A DNA stretch of 64,000 nucleotides from Demetria terragena DSM 11295 (GTDB lineage: Bacteria; Actinomycetota; Actinomycetes; Actinomycetales; Dermatophilaceae), in contig NZ_AQXW01000004.1 of assembly GCF_000376825.1 (NCBI RefSeq), positions 992,001 to 1,056,000 of the forward strand, read 5' to 3'. A program made the translations under genes and the position numbers. The notes under the pieces are model-generated. The model was given only the letters and a program-made list of their open reading frames with translations, did not search any database and had not been told where the DNA came from. This document shows, in pieces, positions 44,599-53,285 of the stretch (positions are counted from its first letter, which is position 1; every line of letters starts with the position of its first letter).

Positions 44599-45546
44599 CT
44601 AGCCGCGCGGCCGGACGCGCGGCACCCAGACCCCGGCTGACAGATAGGCACCGGCGACGGTCGCCACGATTCCGCCCTGCGCGCCAGGCGAAAGCGGAGC
44701 ACGGACGGCGGCGGCGATCGCCGTCGCGGCGATCGCGTGAAGCGCAGCGATCTCGATATGGCTCGCCCCACTGCCATCCAAAGCCTGTTGGTACACATGC
44801 CGTCGGTGCGCCTCAAAGAGGTTCTCGCCACGGCGAGCTCGCAGCACGATGGCTTGGGCAACGTCGAGCACATAGAGCGAGTACGGCGCGGCCACCCTGA
44901 TGAGCGCGGATGGCCCGGCGCTGCTCGCGCCAATCAGGCAGGTCGCGATGAGACCACCCACGTAATAGCTGCCCGCATCCCCAAGGAAGAGCCATGCCTT
45001 CGGCGCGTTCCAGGGCAGGAAACCCACAGCGGCTCCAGCGCCGGCGAGCGCCAGCGCTCGAGTGTCGGCGTCAAGTCCGCTTTCGAGCGCCGCGTTGGTC
45101 AGCACCACCGTGGCAGTCGTCGCCGAGATGCCGTTGATGCCGTCCATAAAGTTGAACACGTTGACGGAGGCGGGCACTGCCACCAGACCGACAACCGCTT
45201 CCCGGAGGTTTCGGCCAGACAGAGCACCGATGGCTGCCTGGGCACCCAAGCGAGCAGAGGCGGGAAGTCCGCCCGTCACGTCATCGGCCAACCCGAGGGC
45301 GAACGCGGCGGTGGGTCCGACGGCTCTTCGGCTCTGTGCGTGGTGAAGAGCAAGCCCAGCGGCTGAGCCACCAAAGACCGCGAGCCCTCCCCCGCGCGGA
45401 ATCGCCTGCGAGTGGGAGGAACGCGCATTGGGAATGTCCACGACGTTGGCGCGCAGGAGACCCTTCCGCACGATCGGGACGAGCAGCCCGGTTGCCACAG
45501 CGCTGGCGACGGCCAGCCCGACACAGCGGCCAAGAGTCGAGGTCAT
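44599..45546 (-). CDS. PNPT-family sugar-1-phosphate transferase for the locus
   Basis: A second, shorter (315 aa) WecA/MraY/WbpL-type enzyme, probably starting the repeat unit on polyprenyl phosphate. It has the Asp pair in LGLADDVTGG, VFNFMDGINGISA, AWLFLGDAGSYYVGG and the histidine loop EAHRRHVYQQ. It is much diverged from the wecA at 1451-2551 and likely uses a dedicated amino-sugar or uronate donor (inference). It is the last gene of the minus-strand arm and overlaps the upstream glycosyltransferase by 4 bases. Confidence 0.88.
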   Translation of the reverse strand: MTSTLGRCVGLAVASAVATGLLVPIVRKGLLRANVVDIPNARSSHSQAIPRGGGLAVFGGSAAGLALHHAQSRRAVGPTAAFALGLADDVTGGLPASARLGAQAAIGALSGRNLREAVVGLVAVPASVNVFNFMDGINGISATTATVVLTNAALESGLDADTRALALAGAGAAVGFLPWNAPKAWLFLGDAGSYYVGGLIATCLIGASSAGPSALIRVAAPYSLYVLDVAQAIVLRARRGENLFEAHRRHVYQQALDGSGASHIEIAALHAIAATAIAAAVRAPLSPGAQGGIVATVAGAYLSAGVWVPRVRPRG

Positions 45547-46733
45547 CGCAGAGCCTCCAGGAGTTGTTGTGCGCAGGCTGGTGCGGAGAAGTCCTGCTGG
45601 ACGCGCTCGGCGGCACGCTCGGCGAGTGCGCGGGCGAAGCCAGGATCGGTGAGCACCCTGACCAACGCGTCGGCAAGCGCCTCGGGATCTTCCGCGGGTA
45701 CAAGTAGCCCGGACGTACCGTCTTCGATGAGTTCTGGGATCGATCCGGTTGTGGTCGACACCACGGGAACTCCAGCCGCCATAGCCTCCATCAGCGACAC
45801 CGGAATTCCTTCGTGCAGACCTTGTCCCAAGTCCACGCTGGAGAGCACCACTACGTCGGCGAGTCCGTCCGCGTAGCGCTTGAGCACATCCGGACGATGA
45901 AGTTGGCCCACGAAGTTCACCGCGTCGGTGAGATCGTGCTGGGCCACCAACGCGCGCAGCTCGGCGTCACGTTCGCCGGAACCGATGAGGTCTAGTTCCG
46001 CGGCGATACCGCGATCGCGCACGAGTCGGAGAGCGGCAATGAGGTGTTGGTGTCCCTTGACCGGAATCAGGTTGGCCACCATCGTGATTTGCTTGGTGGC
46101 CTCAGGTGGACTCGGGGCCGAAGGCGCCGCGATGTCGTCGATCTCCACGCCCATGTGAATGACCCGAACTCGTTCATGCAGATCGGCGTCGATGCGATCT
46201 CGCACGAGACCGGCTGCCCGGTCGGAGATGACCCTGACGAAGGTGGCGGCGCGAGCCTTGGCGTTCATCAAGTTGGCGTCGTAGATGTCCCACCGGTGGC
46301 AGCTGATCGATAGCGGAACGTCCGCGAGGTTGGCCGCCACCATGGCCAGGGTGGAACTGGTCGACATCCAGTGCGCGTGCACTCGGGTGAGTCCGCGCTG
46401 AGTGATCATCGCGGCCACCGCGGCACCGCCCGGGACGGTCAGGAGGTTTTTGGTCAGGTGAGCTCGGTCGGCCGGCAGGGTGCGTGCGACTCGGGCCAGC
46501 GCGCCCGACCGTCGAGCTGCCATGCGCAGGGCCACCATGGGCTTGGCGGCCTGCCACTCAAATACCGGAATCGCTGCCAGGTCAGGTGGGAGGTCACGCT
46601 TTCGCATGCCTCGATAGTTCGTGGGGACAAGGACCGGCTCGACGCCCTGGTCGAGCAGCGCGCGCAACTCGGCGTCAAGAAACTCCTCACCGACGCCGAA
46701 GGGGTAGCAGGCCGTGACGTAGGCGATCTTCAC
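45543..46733 (-). CDS. GT4 glycosyltransferase
   Basis: A 396-residue GT-B enzyme. The C-terminal domain carries MVANLIPVKGHQHLIAAL and the E-x7-E donor motif GIPVSLMEAMAAGVPVVST, both typical of GT4; the N-terminal domain has HAHWMSTSSTLAMV and ISCHRWDIY. Start GTG 46733 overlaps the Wzy stop (GTGA). Sugar specificity is not predictable. Confidence 0.92.
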   Translation of the reverse strand: MKIAYVTACYPFGVGEEFLDAELRALLDQGVEPVLVPTNYRGMRKRDLPPDLAAIPVFEWQAAKPMVALRMAARRSGALARVARTLPADRAHLTKNLLTVPGGAAVAAMITQRGLTRVHAHWMSTSSTLAMVAANLADVPLSISCHRWDIYDANLMNAKARAATFVRVISDRAAGLVRDRIDADLHERVRVIHMGVEIDDIAAPSAPSPPEATKQITMVANLIPVKGHQHLIAALRLVRDRGIAAELDLIGSGERDAELRALVAQHDLTDAVNFVGQLHRPDVLKRYADGLADVVVLSSVDLGQGLHEGIPVSLMEAMAAGVPVVSTTTGSIPELIEDGTSGLLVPAEDPEALADALVRVLTDPGFARALAERAAERVQQDFSAPACAQQLLEALR

Positions 46734-48094
46734 CGGCCCACTCCCACCGGCATCTTGGCGGCCGCACGTCGCCGGACGCCCTTCTCGCCGAAGACCTCAG
46801 AGTTTTCGCTCGAGGTTCGACACAGCGCAGCCACGATCGCGAACAAAATCAGATACCTCACTGATGTCGAGACGCTGCTGGAGAACGGTCCACGCATCGA
46901 CAGGAAAACGACGTACATGACGGCGGAGTAGAACACCGAGAGACGCAACGCGATCGTGCTGATGTTTCCCGGGTCGAAGCAGATGTTCCGGATCTTGCCG
47001 ACCAAATAGCCACAGATCGCGAGCAGCACGACGACGCCCAAGTAAGACCAGATCTGGATGCCCTCGGCGGGCAAGGAATAACCGAAGCCCTGGCCTGGCC
47101 GCCAGTCATTCATATTGTCGCGCGCGAACTGTTCGGAAAGGTCCGTCGGCCGACCCGGCCACACCGAACGCGGTACCCACTGAAAGAGCCCCGTCAGGAA
47201 TGAGCTTCCGTAGTTGTAATCCAGGCTGGCCGATCCCGACTTATCGAGCGTATTCACCAAGCTGAACATCGGTCCGGATGGCTCAGTACTGGTGAAGAAG
47301 CCACTGCTTTGGGTGACTTGGCCAACGGTTCGGGTATTTCCGCCTCGGTTCACCGAGTAGACGACGACAATCACCGCTGAGCCCACAACACCGCCGCCGA
47401 GCGCCAGCATGAGCGCGAGTCGACTCTTGAACCGTTCGCTGTGTCGGACGTACAGGCCACTCAGAGCCAAGGCGCCGACGAGCATCGAGTCCTTATCATT
47501 CGACCAGACCGACCAGCCGATCATGAGCGCAACGACCACCAGACCAATGGGCCGCGAGATTCCGATTCCGAAGGCCAGCAGATAGAAGGCGACGGCCCCA
47601 CCAACAACAATCGCGAATCGCAGCAAGAGCGCATAGGTCGAGTTCTCGTAGCCTTGCGCAACGTTGGCTTCGTAGTCGCTGGCGGCGATCAAGTTCGATG
47701 AGTAACGCAAGACCAAGATCCCGACGAGGAAAGCGAAGGAGCCAAGCAACACCCATACGGTTCGACGATCCGCGAACGCGCTTGGATAGATCTCTCCGAT
47801 CTTGTGCGACTTATCAATCGTGGCTGAGTAGGCGAGGCTGAAACTGAGATAACTGATGAGGGCCACGAGAAGCACGCGGATCTTCATGCCATCGTCCATC
47901 ACGTAGCCCTGCCCGCCCTGCAGAACGACCTCCGTCCACCCGCGAAGGTGCAGCTCCAGCGGCACTCCGACCAGGTAGTACAGCGTGGCGAACCCGAAAA
48001 TCATCGGCGGCGAGACGAACGAGTCATAGGTACGCAGCCGAGCCGTCATGACGACAACCGACAGGAAAACCAGGGCACTGAGGGCAATAATCAT
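46730..48094 (-). CDS. O-antigen/exopolysaccharide repeat-unit polymerase (Wzy-like)
   Basis: A 454-residue membrane protein with about 11-12 helices and a large periplasm-side loop (residues about 240-340, including NRGGNTRTVGQVTQSSGF and LFQWVPRSVWPGRP) as in oligosaccharide-unit polymerases. Sequence similarity in this family is low, so the call rests on topology and on its place between flippase and glycosyltransferase. ATG 48094 overlaps the flippase stop by 4 bases. Confidence 0.82.
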   Translation of the reverse strand: MIIALSALVFLSVVVMTARLRTYDSFVSPPMIFGFATLYYLVGVPLELHLRGWTEVVLQGGQGYVMDDGMKIRVLLVALISYLSFSLAYSATIDKSHKIGEIYPSAFADRRTVWVLLGSFAFLVGILVLRYSSNLIAASDYEANVAQGYENSTYALLLRFAIVVGGAVAFYLLAFGIGISRPIGLVVVALMIGWSVWSNDKDSMLVGALALSGLYVRHSERFKSRLALMLALGGGVVGSAVIVVVYSVNRGGNTRTVGQVTQSSGFFTSTEPSGPMFSLVNTLDKSGSASLDYNYGSSFLTGLFQWVPRSVWPGRPTDLSEQFARDNMNDWRPGQGFGYSLPAEGIQIWSYLGVVVLLAICGYLVGKIRNICFDPGNISTIALRLSVFYSAVMYVVFLSMRGPFSSSVSTSVRYLILFAIVAALCRTSSENSEVFGEKGVRRRAAAKMPVGVGR

Positions 48095-49338
48095 GTTGCC
48101 TCTCCACGTCGAATCAGTACGAGCACGGCGGCCGTGACAGCCACCCCTAGAACGCCGTAGGCCACACCCACGCCTGAGAGTAGCCCGTCGAACTGGGAGT
48201 CAGCCTGAGTCATCGCGATCAGCACGGCAAGCGCTAGCAGGGAGGACAGCGGTGACAGCGGGACATTCGACCAGCCATCCAACAAGGTGCGTACAGCCGC
48301 GAAAATGGACAGTCCGATCGGCGCCAGCCACATGGCCTCCAGCACGTAGGCACCGGATCGGTACTCCTCGCCCAACGCGATCGCGATGAAGGGCTCAGCC
48401 GCAAACTTCATGACCAGTGCCACCATGAGGCCGATCGCTGCGCTACCCGCCAACAGAATGAACGCCAGCCGTCCTCGCCTGCCGCTCTTGGCGTCCACAC
48501 CCGCTACTCGCGGAAGCAGGACGATCGCAATGGGCTGCGTCGCGGCCAGCACCATGCTCAACAGCACGAAGAAGTAGTTGAAGACGCCGCGATCCGCAGC
48601 CGCGATCGACGCCGGGGCCATCAGGACGGGCAGCACAAAGAGGCCAGCGAAGGCGGCATCACCAGGAACCCGGGCCAGCGAGCGAAGGAAGAATTTCTTG
48701 GAGCGAATGCGGCGTGGGAGAGTCTGAGCGCCAAAGCGACGCGCCAGCCCGTAGGCCAACAGCAGGTTCGCACAGCCCCACCCCACCAGCGCAGCCCAGA
48801 GGCCACTGGGAACAGCAAAGACAGCCGCCACCGCGAAGACACCATTGGCCAGCACGTTCAGGATGGCCCCTGCGGTGAACCTCTCGTGCCCGCGCAGGTA
48901 GGCAAACAGAATCGTGACATAGGTGATGGATGCCGTCAGGAAGATCGCCGCCAGGAGCACTTCGTACGGCAACAGAAGCAGGTCCTCAACCGGGTTCCGG
49001 AAGATCACCACCAGTGCCGCGAGGACCAAGGCGAGGATGATCGTGGCGGCGTACTGCTCTCCGGCTAGTCGTTTGGCGGCGCGTGGCCTACCCGGATTCT
49101 TCGCGATGAAGACCGGCAGAGTAATGACATAGCCGAGAGCGGCGATGGGGAGAACGAAGGACACCAACCGCCGTGCGGTGGAGTAGTCGACGAGCTGGTC
49201 CGGGTCGCCGATCCGGCTGACCAGGCTGTAGGTCGCGGCGCTCAGAAGGGCCACGAACGCCGTACTGGCGATCGTGACGACGTACGGGTTGGTCACGGCG
49301 CGGCGTACGCGACTCGGCGCGGGCGCCGCTGCGGTCAC
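48091..49338 (-). CDS. polysaccharide flippase (Wzx-like, MOP superfamily)
   Basis: A 415-residue protein with about 12-14 predicted helices, beginning NPYVVTIASTAFVALLSAATYSLVS without a signal peptide. Charged residues are spread in short loops as in Wzx proteins that flip lipid-linked repeat units. The GTG start overlaps the upstream glycosyltransferase stop (GTGA) and its end overlaps the polymerase start, so Wzx and Wzy are translationally coupled. Confidence 0.85.
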   Translation of the reverse strand: MTAAAPAPSRVRRAVTNPYVVTIASTAFVALLSAATYSLVSRIGDPDQLVDYSTARRLVSFVLPIAALGYVITLPVFIAKNPGRPRAAKRLAGEQYAATIILALVLAALVVIFRNPVEDLLLLPYEVLLAAIFLTASITYVTILFAYLRGHERFTAGAILNVLANGVFAVAAVFAVPSGLWAALVGWGCANLLLAYGLARRFGAQTLPRRIRSKKFFLRSLARVPGDAAFAGLFVLPVLMAPASIAAADRGVFNYFFVLLSMVLAATQPIAIVLLPRVAGVDAKSGRRGRLAFILLAGSAAIGLMVALVMKFAAEPFIAIALGEEYRSGAYVLEAMWLAPIGLSIFAAVRTLLDGWSNVPLSPLSSLLALAVLIAMTQADSQFDGLLSGVGVAYGVLGVAVTAAVLVLIRRGEAT

Positions 49339-50627
49339 CGTAACCGCCGCCCACGTCCTGCCGAGAGGCGCCGGCGCTCGACTGCCGACCGCAAAACTCC
49401 GGCCAGCCGGCGTCCGAGTTTGTTCATATCGTGCTCGGCCTCGGCATAGGCGCGACCGCGCGCGCCCATCGCGTCCCGCTGTTCAGGGGACAGATCGGCG
49501 ACGAGTTCATAGGCGTCGGCGAGGGCCACCGGGTCCTCGGCTGGCACCGTCACTCCGGCTCGCGCGCTCGCAACCGGGTCCAACTCTGGACGCAACGACA
49601 GACCCTGCACGACCGGACGCTGAGCTGCGAAATAGTCGAAGATCTTGTTCGGGCTTACGCCGTGCTCATACAGCGCCGTGTCCCGCCAGCACAGGGTGAG
49701 CCCATCGGCGGCTTCCAGGATCCCGGCGACTTCACTCTTGGCCACGAACTCGTGGAAGATCACGTTCTTCAGATTCTTGGACTGCGCCCGCTCCACCAGA
49801 TCGGCCTTGCTGACCCCGTCGCCATAAAGGTGGAACTCCAGGTCGTGGCGACCGCGATCGCGCAGAATCTCGGCTGCGTCGATCAAGGTGTCCAAACTGT
49901 TGGGTACCCCGTGAGTTCCGGTGTAGGCGAAGACAAATGGGCGATCGCCGCGAGTCCGTTGCGAACTCGTCGATGGTTCCGCGAGCTCGACACCGTTAGG
50001 AATCCAGGTCACCTTGTCGCGCCCGCCGGGGACGACCTCCTCGACGCGGTCCCCCACGCCTGGGAGCACCCCGACGATCTGGTCGGCATTGCGGTAGAGA
50101 ACCTTCTCGATCACGCCCAGGCCTAGCGCAACCGGATGGTTCGGGCTCATCCCGGTCATGTGGATGAGCGAGCCGGGCCACATATCGCGAACTTCGAGTA
50201 CGAACGCCGAGCCCACCCGCCGCGCCAGCAGCCAGGCACCAAAGGCACCGAAAAGGTGCGGGCTGGAACCGATGATCACGTCGGGCTTGGGCCCCTGAAC
50301 CGACACCCGAGCCACGGTTGCCCCAAAGGCCAACATGCTCAGGACGCGCTCAAAGCCGTTGCCCTGATAGTTACGAACCGGAAGCCACCGGTACTCGACG
50401 CCCTCCAGGATCTCGCTGCCGGCGCGGCCCAACATGTTGGACGTTTGGCGGGCGTAATGGCGACCACCCGCAAGGATGCTCACGGCGATACCACCCTGCG
50501 CGAGACGCTCGGCCAGCATGTTATGCCGCGCGATCCCTGCGTCGCCGGGCCGGATGGCGTACTGGTTAACAAGCCATACAGTAAGCGATTCGGGCTGCGA
50601 ATCCGCAGGTTCGGTAAGGGAACTCAT
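49335..50627 (-). CDS. GT4 (WbuB-like) glycosyltransferase
   Basis: A 430-residue GT-B glycosyltransferase with WLVNQYAIRPGDAGIARHNM at the N-terminus, an acceptor-domain RDMWPGSLIHMTGM segment and the donor domain FAYTGTHGVPNSLDTLIDAA. This layout resembles WbuB-type transferases that add amino sugars such as L-FucNAc. ATG 50627 overlaps the stop of the WbpB-like gene. Confidence 0.9.
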   Translation of the reverse strand: MSSLTEPADSQPESLTVWLVNQYAIRPGDAGIARHNMLAERLAQGGIAVSILAGGRHYARQTSNMLGRAGSEILEGVEYRWLPVRNYQGNGFERVLSMLAFGATVARVSVQGPKPDVIIGSSPHLFGAFGAWLLARRVGSAFVLEVRDMWPGSLIHMTGMSPNHPVALGLGVIEKVLYRNADQIVGVLPGVGDRVEEVVPGGRDKVTWIPNGVELAEPSTSSQRTRGDRPFVFAYTGTHGVPNSLDTLIDAAEILRDRGRHDLEFHLYGDGVSKADLVERAQSKNLKNVIFHEFVAKSEVAGILEAADGLTLCWRDTALYEHGVSPNKIFDYFAAQRPVVQGLSLRPELDPVASARAGVTVPAEDPVALADAYELVADLSPEQRDAMGARGRAYAEAEHDMNKLGRRLAGVLRSAVERRRLSAGRGRRLR

Positions 50628-51604
50628 AGATCGATGCTTGCTCCGTTGGACTTGATCATCGCCTCGGCGACGCGGACAGTCTTCGCACCTTGAGCCAAGG
50701 TGACGATGTCAGCGTCCTTGCCCAGCACCGCGTCGCGGAAGTTCTCATGCTCAACCTTCAACGGCTCCGGCTTTGCGATGGCGTAGCGAATGACATCTCC
50801 CTCAGAGACGCCGCGGAACTGCTGCATGCTGGCCCAGGTGGTTGGCGTACTGCCATTGCCATAGAAGGTCAGGTCCGCAGTCAGGGTATCGGCGACGAAG
50901 CAGCCCTTCTCACCCGTGATCACGGTGAGACGCTCCTTGAAGGGCGTCAACCAATTGACCAGGTGCGACGTGACGACACCCCCACTGAGGTGGCCCACGG
51001 CCGAAACCATGTCTTCATACTCACGGCCCGAACGGTGGTTGGTACGCGCGGAGACCGAGACGTAGTCCTGCTGGGTCACCCACGCGGTGAGGTCGATGTC
51101 GTGCGTGCCCAGATCCTTGATCACACCAACGTCGGCGATCCGGCCGGGAAAAGGGCCCTGCCGGCGCGTCGCCACCTGGTAGATATCGCCGAGGTCACCC
51201 GCTTCTAGACGGCGACGGGCCTCCTGCAGCGAGGGGTTGTAGCGCTCAATGTGGCCCACCGCGCCCACGAGCCCGGCCTTGTCGAACGCCTCCGCGAGAC
51301 GGCCGGATTCCTGGGTGTCGTTCGCGAGTGGCTTCTCGATGATCGCGTGGACGCCGGCCTCGGCGAGTGCCAATCCGATCTGCTCGTGAAAGACCGTCGG
51401 CACCGCAACCATGCAGTAGTCGATGCCCACGGCGATGAGTTCCTCGACCGAGGAAAGCAGTGGACGGTCACCTGCCACGCCGTGCGGGTCTCCGCCGGGG
51501 TCAGCGATCGCGACGAGTTCGACGCCCTCAAGGGAGGACAGCACCCGGGCGTGGTGACGCCCCATCATGCCGACACCAATCAGGCCGGCGCGCAGCGTGC
51601 TCAT
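50624..51604 (-). CDS. WbpB-like UDP-GlcNAcA 3-dehydrogenase (Gfo/Idh/MocA)
   Basis: A 326-residue Gfo/Idh/MocA oxidoreductase with the NAD loop LIGVGMMGRHHARVL, the catalytic EKP motif in IIEKPLAND and DLGTHDIDLTAW. Next to WbpE- and WbpD-like genes it most likely oxidises C3 of UDP-N-acetylglucosaminuronate to the 3-keto sugar. ATG 51604 shares a base with the upstream stop (TGATG). Confidence 0.85.
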   Translation of the reverse strand: MSTLRAGLIGVGMMGRHHARVLSSLEGVELVAIADPGGDPHGVAGDRPLLSSVEELIAVGIDYCMVAVPTVFHEQIGLALAEAGVHAIIEKPLANDTQESGRLAEAFDKAGLVGAVGHIERYNPSLQEARRRLEAGDLGDIYQVATRRQGPFPGRIADVGVIKDLGTHDIDLTAWVTQQDYVSVSARTNHRSGREYEDMVSAVGHLSGGVVTSHLVNWLTPFKERLTVITGEKGCFVADTLTADLTFYGNGSTPTTWASMQQFRGVSEGDVIRYAIAKPEPLKVEHENFRDAVLGKDADIVTLAQGAKTVRVAEAMIKSNGASIDL

Positions 51605-52692
51605 CAGCTTCCCGCCTTAGCCAGCGCGTTGACAGCCTCGACGATTCGCTCACGGTCGCCATCGGACAGCGAGGGATGCACCGGAAGCGACAGGCATTCA
51701 CGGGCCGCCTTCTCGGTGACCGGCAGATCGACGTCGGCCTGGAACGGCTTCAACCGGTGGTTGGGAACGGGGTAGAACATGCCCGATCCGATGTTGTACT
51801 CCTCGCGCAGAGCGGCGGAGAAGCCATCGCGATCCTGCGGGACGCGCACGGTGTATTGGTGGTACGCGTGCACGGCACCGTCGGCCAACGGCGGAACTAC
51901 GACACCGGAAAGGTGCGCGTCGAAGAAGGCCGCGTTGTCGCGGCGCTGCTGGGTCCACGCGTCGACCTTGGTCAACTGGACGCGGCCGATCGCCGCGTGA
52001 ATGTCAGTCATCCGGTTATTCAGACCGACCACCTCGTTGTGGTACTGCTTTTCCATGCCCTGGTTGCGGTAAAGCCGCAGCAGCCGGTCGGTCTCAGCGT
52101 CCGCCGCCGAGACCATTCCGCCCTCACCGGAGGTCATGTTCTTCGTCGGGTAGAGCGAGAACATCGCGAACGCGCCGAACGCGCCGACGGGAGTGCCGTT
52201 CAGGCTGGCTCCGTGTGCCTGCGCCGCGTCCTCGAAAACCTGCAGATTGTGACGGCCCGCGATCTCCAGGATCTGGGGCATCTTGGCCGGGTGACCGTAG
52301 AGGTGCACCGGCATGATGCCGACGGTCCGATCGGTGATGGCCGCCTCGATCGCCTGCGGCGAGAGGCAGAAATCGTCCTCGTCGATGTCGACGAAGACCG
52401 GGGTCGCGCCCGTCAGCGCCACACTGTTGGCGGTCGCGGCAAAGGTGAATGACGGGACCAGCACCTCATCGCCAGCTTTCACACCCGCGGCGAGTAGCCC
52501 CAGATGCAGACCTGAGGTTCCGGAGTTCACGGCGACGCAGCTTCGGCCGAGGCCGAAATGCGCGCTGAACTCTTCCTCAAATGCCTTGACCTCGGGGCCT
52601 TGCGCGAGCATTCCACTGCGCATCACCCGGTCAACAGCCGCGCGCTCGTCATCACCAACGATTGGCTTCGCTGGAGAGATGAATTCGGTCAT
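51604..52692 (-). CDS. WbpE-like PLP aminotransferase (DegT/DnrJ/EryC1)
   Basis: A 362-residue sugar aminotransferase with PLP-binding SGTSGLHLGLLAAGV, the PSFTFAATANSV loop, EDAAQAHGA and the PLP lysine K184 in SLYPTKNMTSGEGG. In this setting it would aminate the C3 keto group of the nucleotide sugar using glutamate. ATG 52692 is preferred because it overlaps the acetyltransferase stop (ATGA); a longer frame upstream has no family similarity. Confidence 0.9.
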   Translation of the reverse strand: MTEFISPAKPIVGDDERAAVDRVMRSGMLAQGPEVKAFEEEFSAHFGLGRSCVAVNSGTSGLHLGLLAAGVKAGDEVLVPSFTFAATANSVALTGATPVFVDIDEDDFCLSPQAIEAAITDRTVGIMPVHLYGHPAKMPQILEIAGRHNLQVFEDAAQAHGASLNGTPVGAFGAFAMFSLYPTKNMTSGEGGMVSAADAETDRLLRLYRNQGMEKQYHNEVVGLNNRMTDIHAAIGRVQLTKVDAWTQQRRDNAAFFDAHLSGVVVPPLADGAVHAYHQYTVRVPQDRDGFSAALREEYNIGSGMFYPVPNHRLKPFQADVDLPVTEKAARECLSLPVHPSLSDGDRERIVEAVNALAKAGS

Positions 52693-53285
52693 GCCACTTC
52701 CTCCGTCAACTGACCTTCGGTTTCGATGTACTTCGCCCCCGTGCTCGGGCAGGTCCACTGCCCGTTGCTGCCCTCTTCAAGCGGTACGCCCGCCTTACCA
52801 ACCCATCTGATCCGTCGGGCGGGAACCCCCACGACCAAAGCGAAATCCGGAACGTCCTGGACCACGACGGAGCCAGCGGCGACCATTGCCCAGCGCCCAA
52901 TGGTGACGGGTGCGACGCAGACTGCGCGGGCGCCAATCGAGGCACCTTCTCGGCAGGTCACACCGACCGGCTCCCAGTCCGAAGCCGACTTCGCCTCCCC
53001 CGTTGGAGTAACCGCGCGGGGATAGTGGTCGTTGGTGAAAACCGCTGCAGGACCAACGAATACACCGCGTTCAAGCGCGGCAGGCTCGTAGACAAGGGCG
53101 TAGTTCTGGACCTTGCAGGCATCGCCCAAATGCACGCCGGTGCCGATGTAGGCGCCACGACCAATCACACAGTCGCGCCCCAGCACGGCATTTTCCCGGA
53201 TCTGCGCCAGGTGCCAGACCGAGGACCCATCGCCCACCTGCGCACTCGCATCAACCTCAGCCGAGTCGACAATCCGTGCTGTCAC
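52689..53285 (-). CDS. WbpD-like nucleotide-sugar 3-N-acetyltransferase
   Basis: A 198-residue left-handed beta-helix acetyltransferase with hexapeptide repeats (VGDGSSVWHLAQIRENAVLG), FTNDHYPRA, and VGVPARRIRWVG near the end, very like WbpD/WlbB. It would acetylate the 3-amino group to give UDP-GlcNAc(3NAc)A. GTG 53285 overlaps the WbpA-like stop by 4 bases. Confidence 0.9.
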   Translation of the reverse strand: MTARIVDSAEVDASAQVGDGSSVWHLAQIRENAVLGRDCVIGRGAYIGTGVHLGDACKVQNYALVYEPAALERGVFVGPAAVFTNDHYPRAVTPTGEAKSASDWEPVGVTCREGASIGARAVCVAPVTIGRWAMVAAGSVVVQDVPDFALVVGVPARRIRWVGKAGVPLEEGSNGQWTCPSTGAKYIETEGQLTEEVA

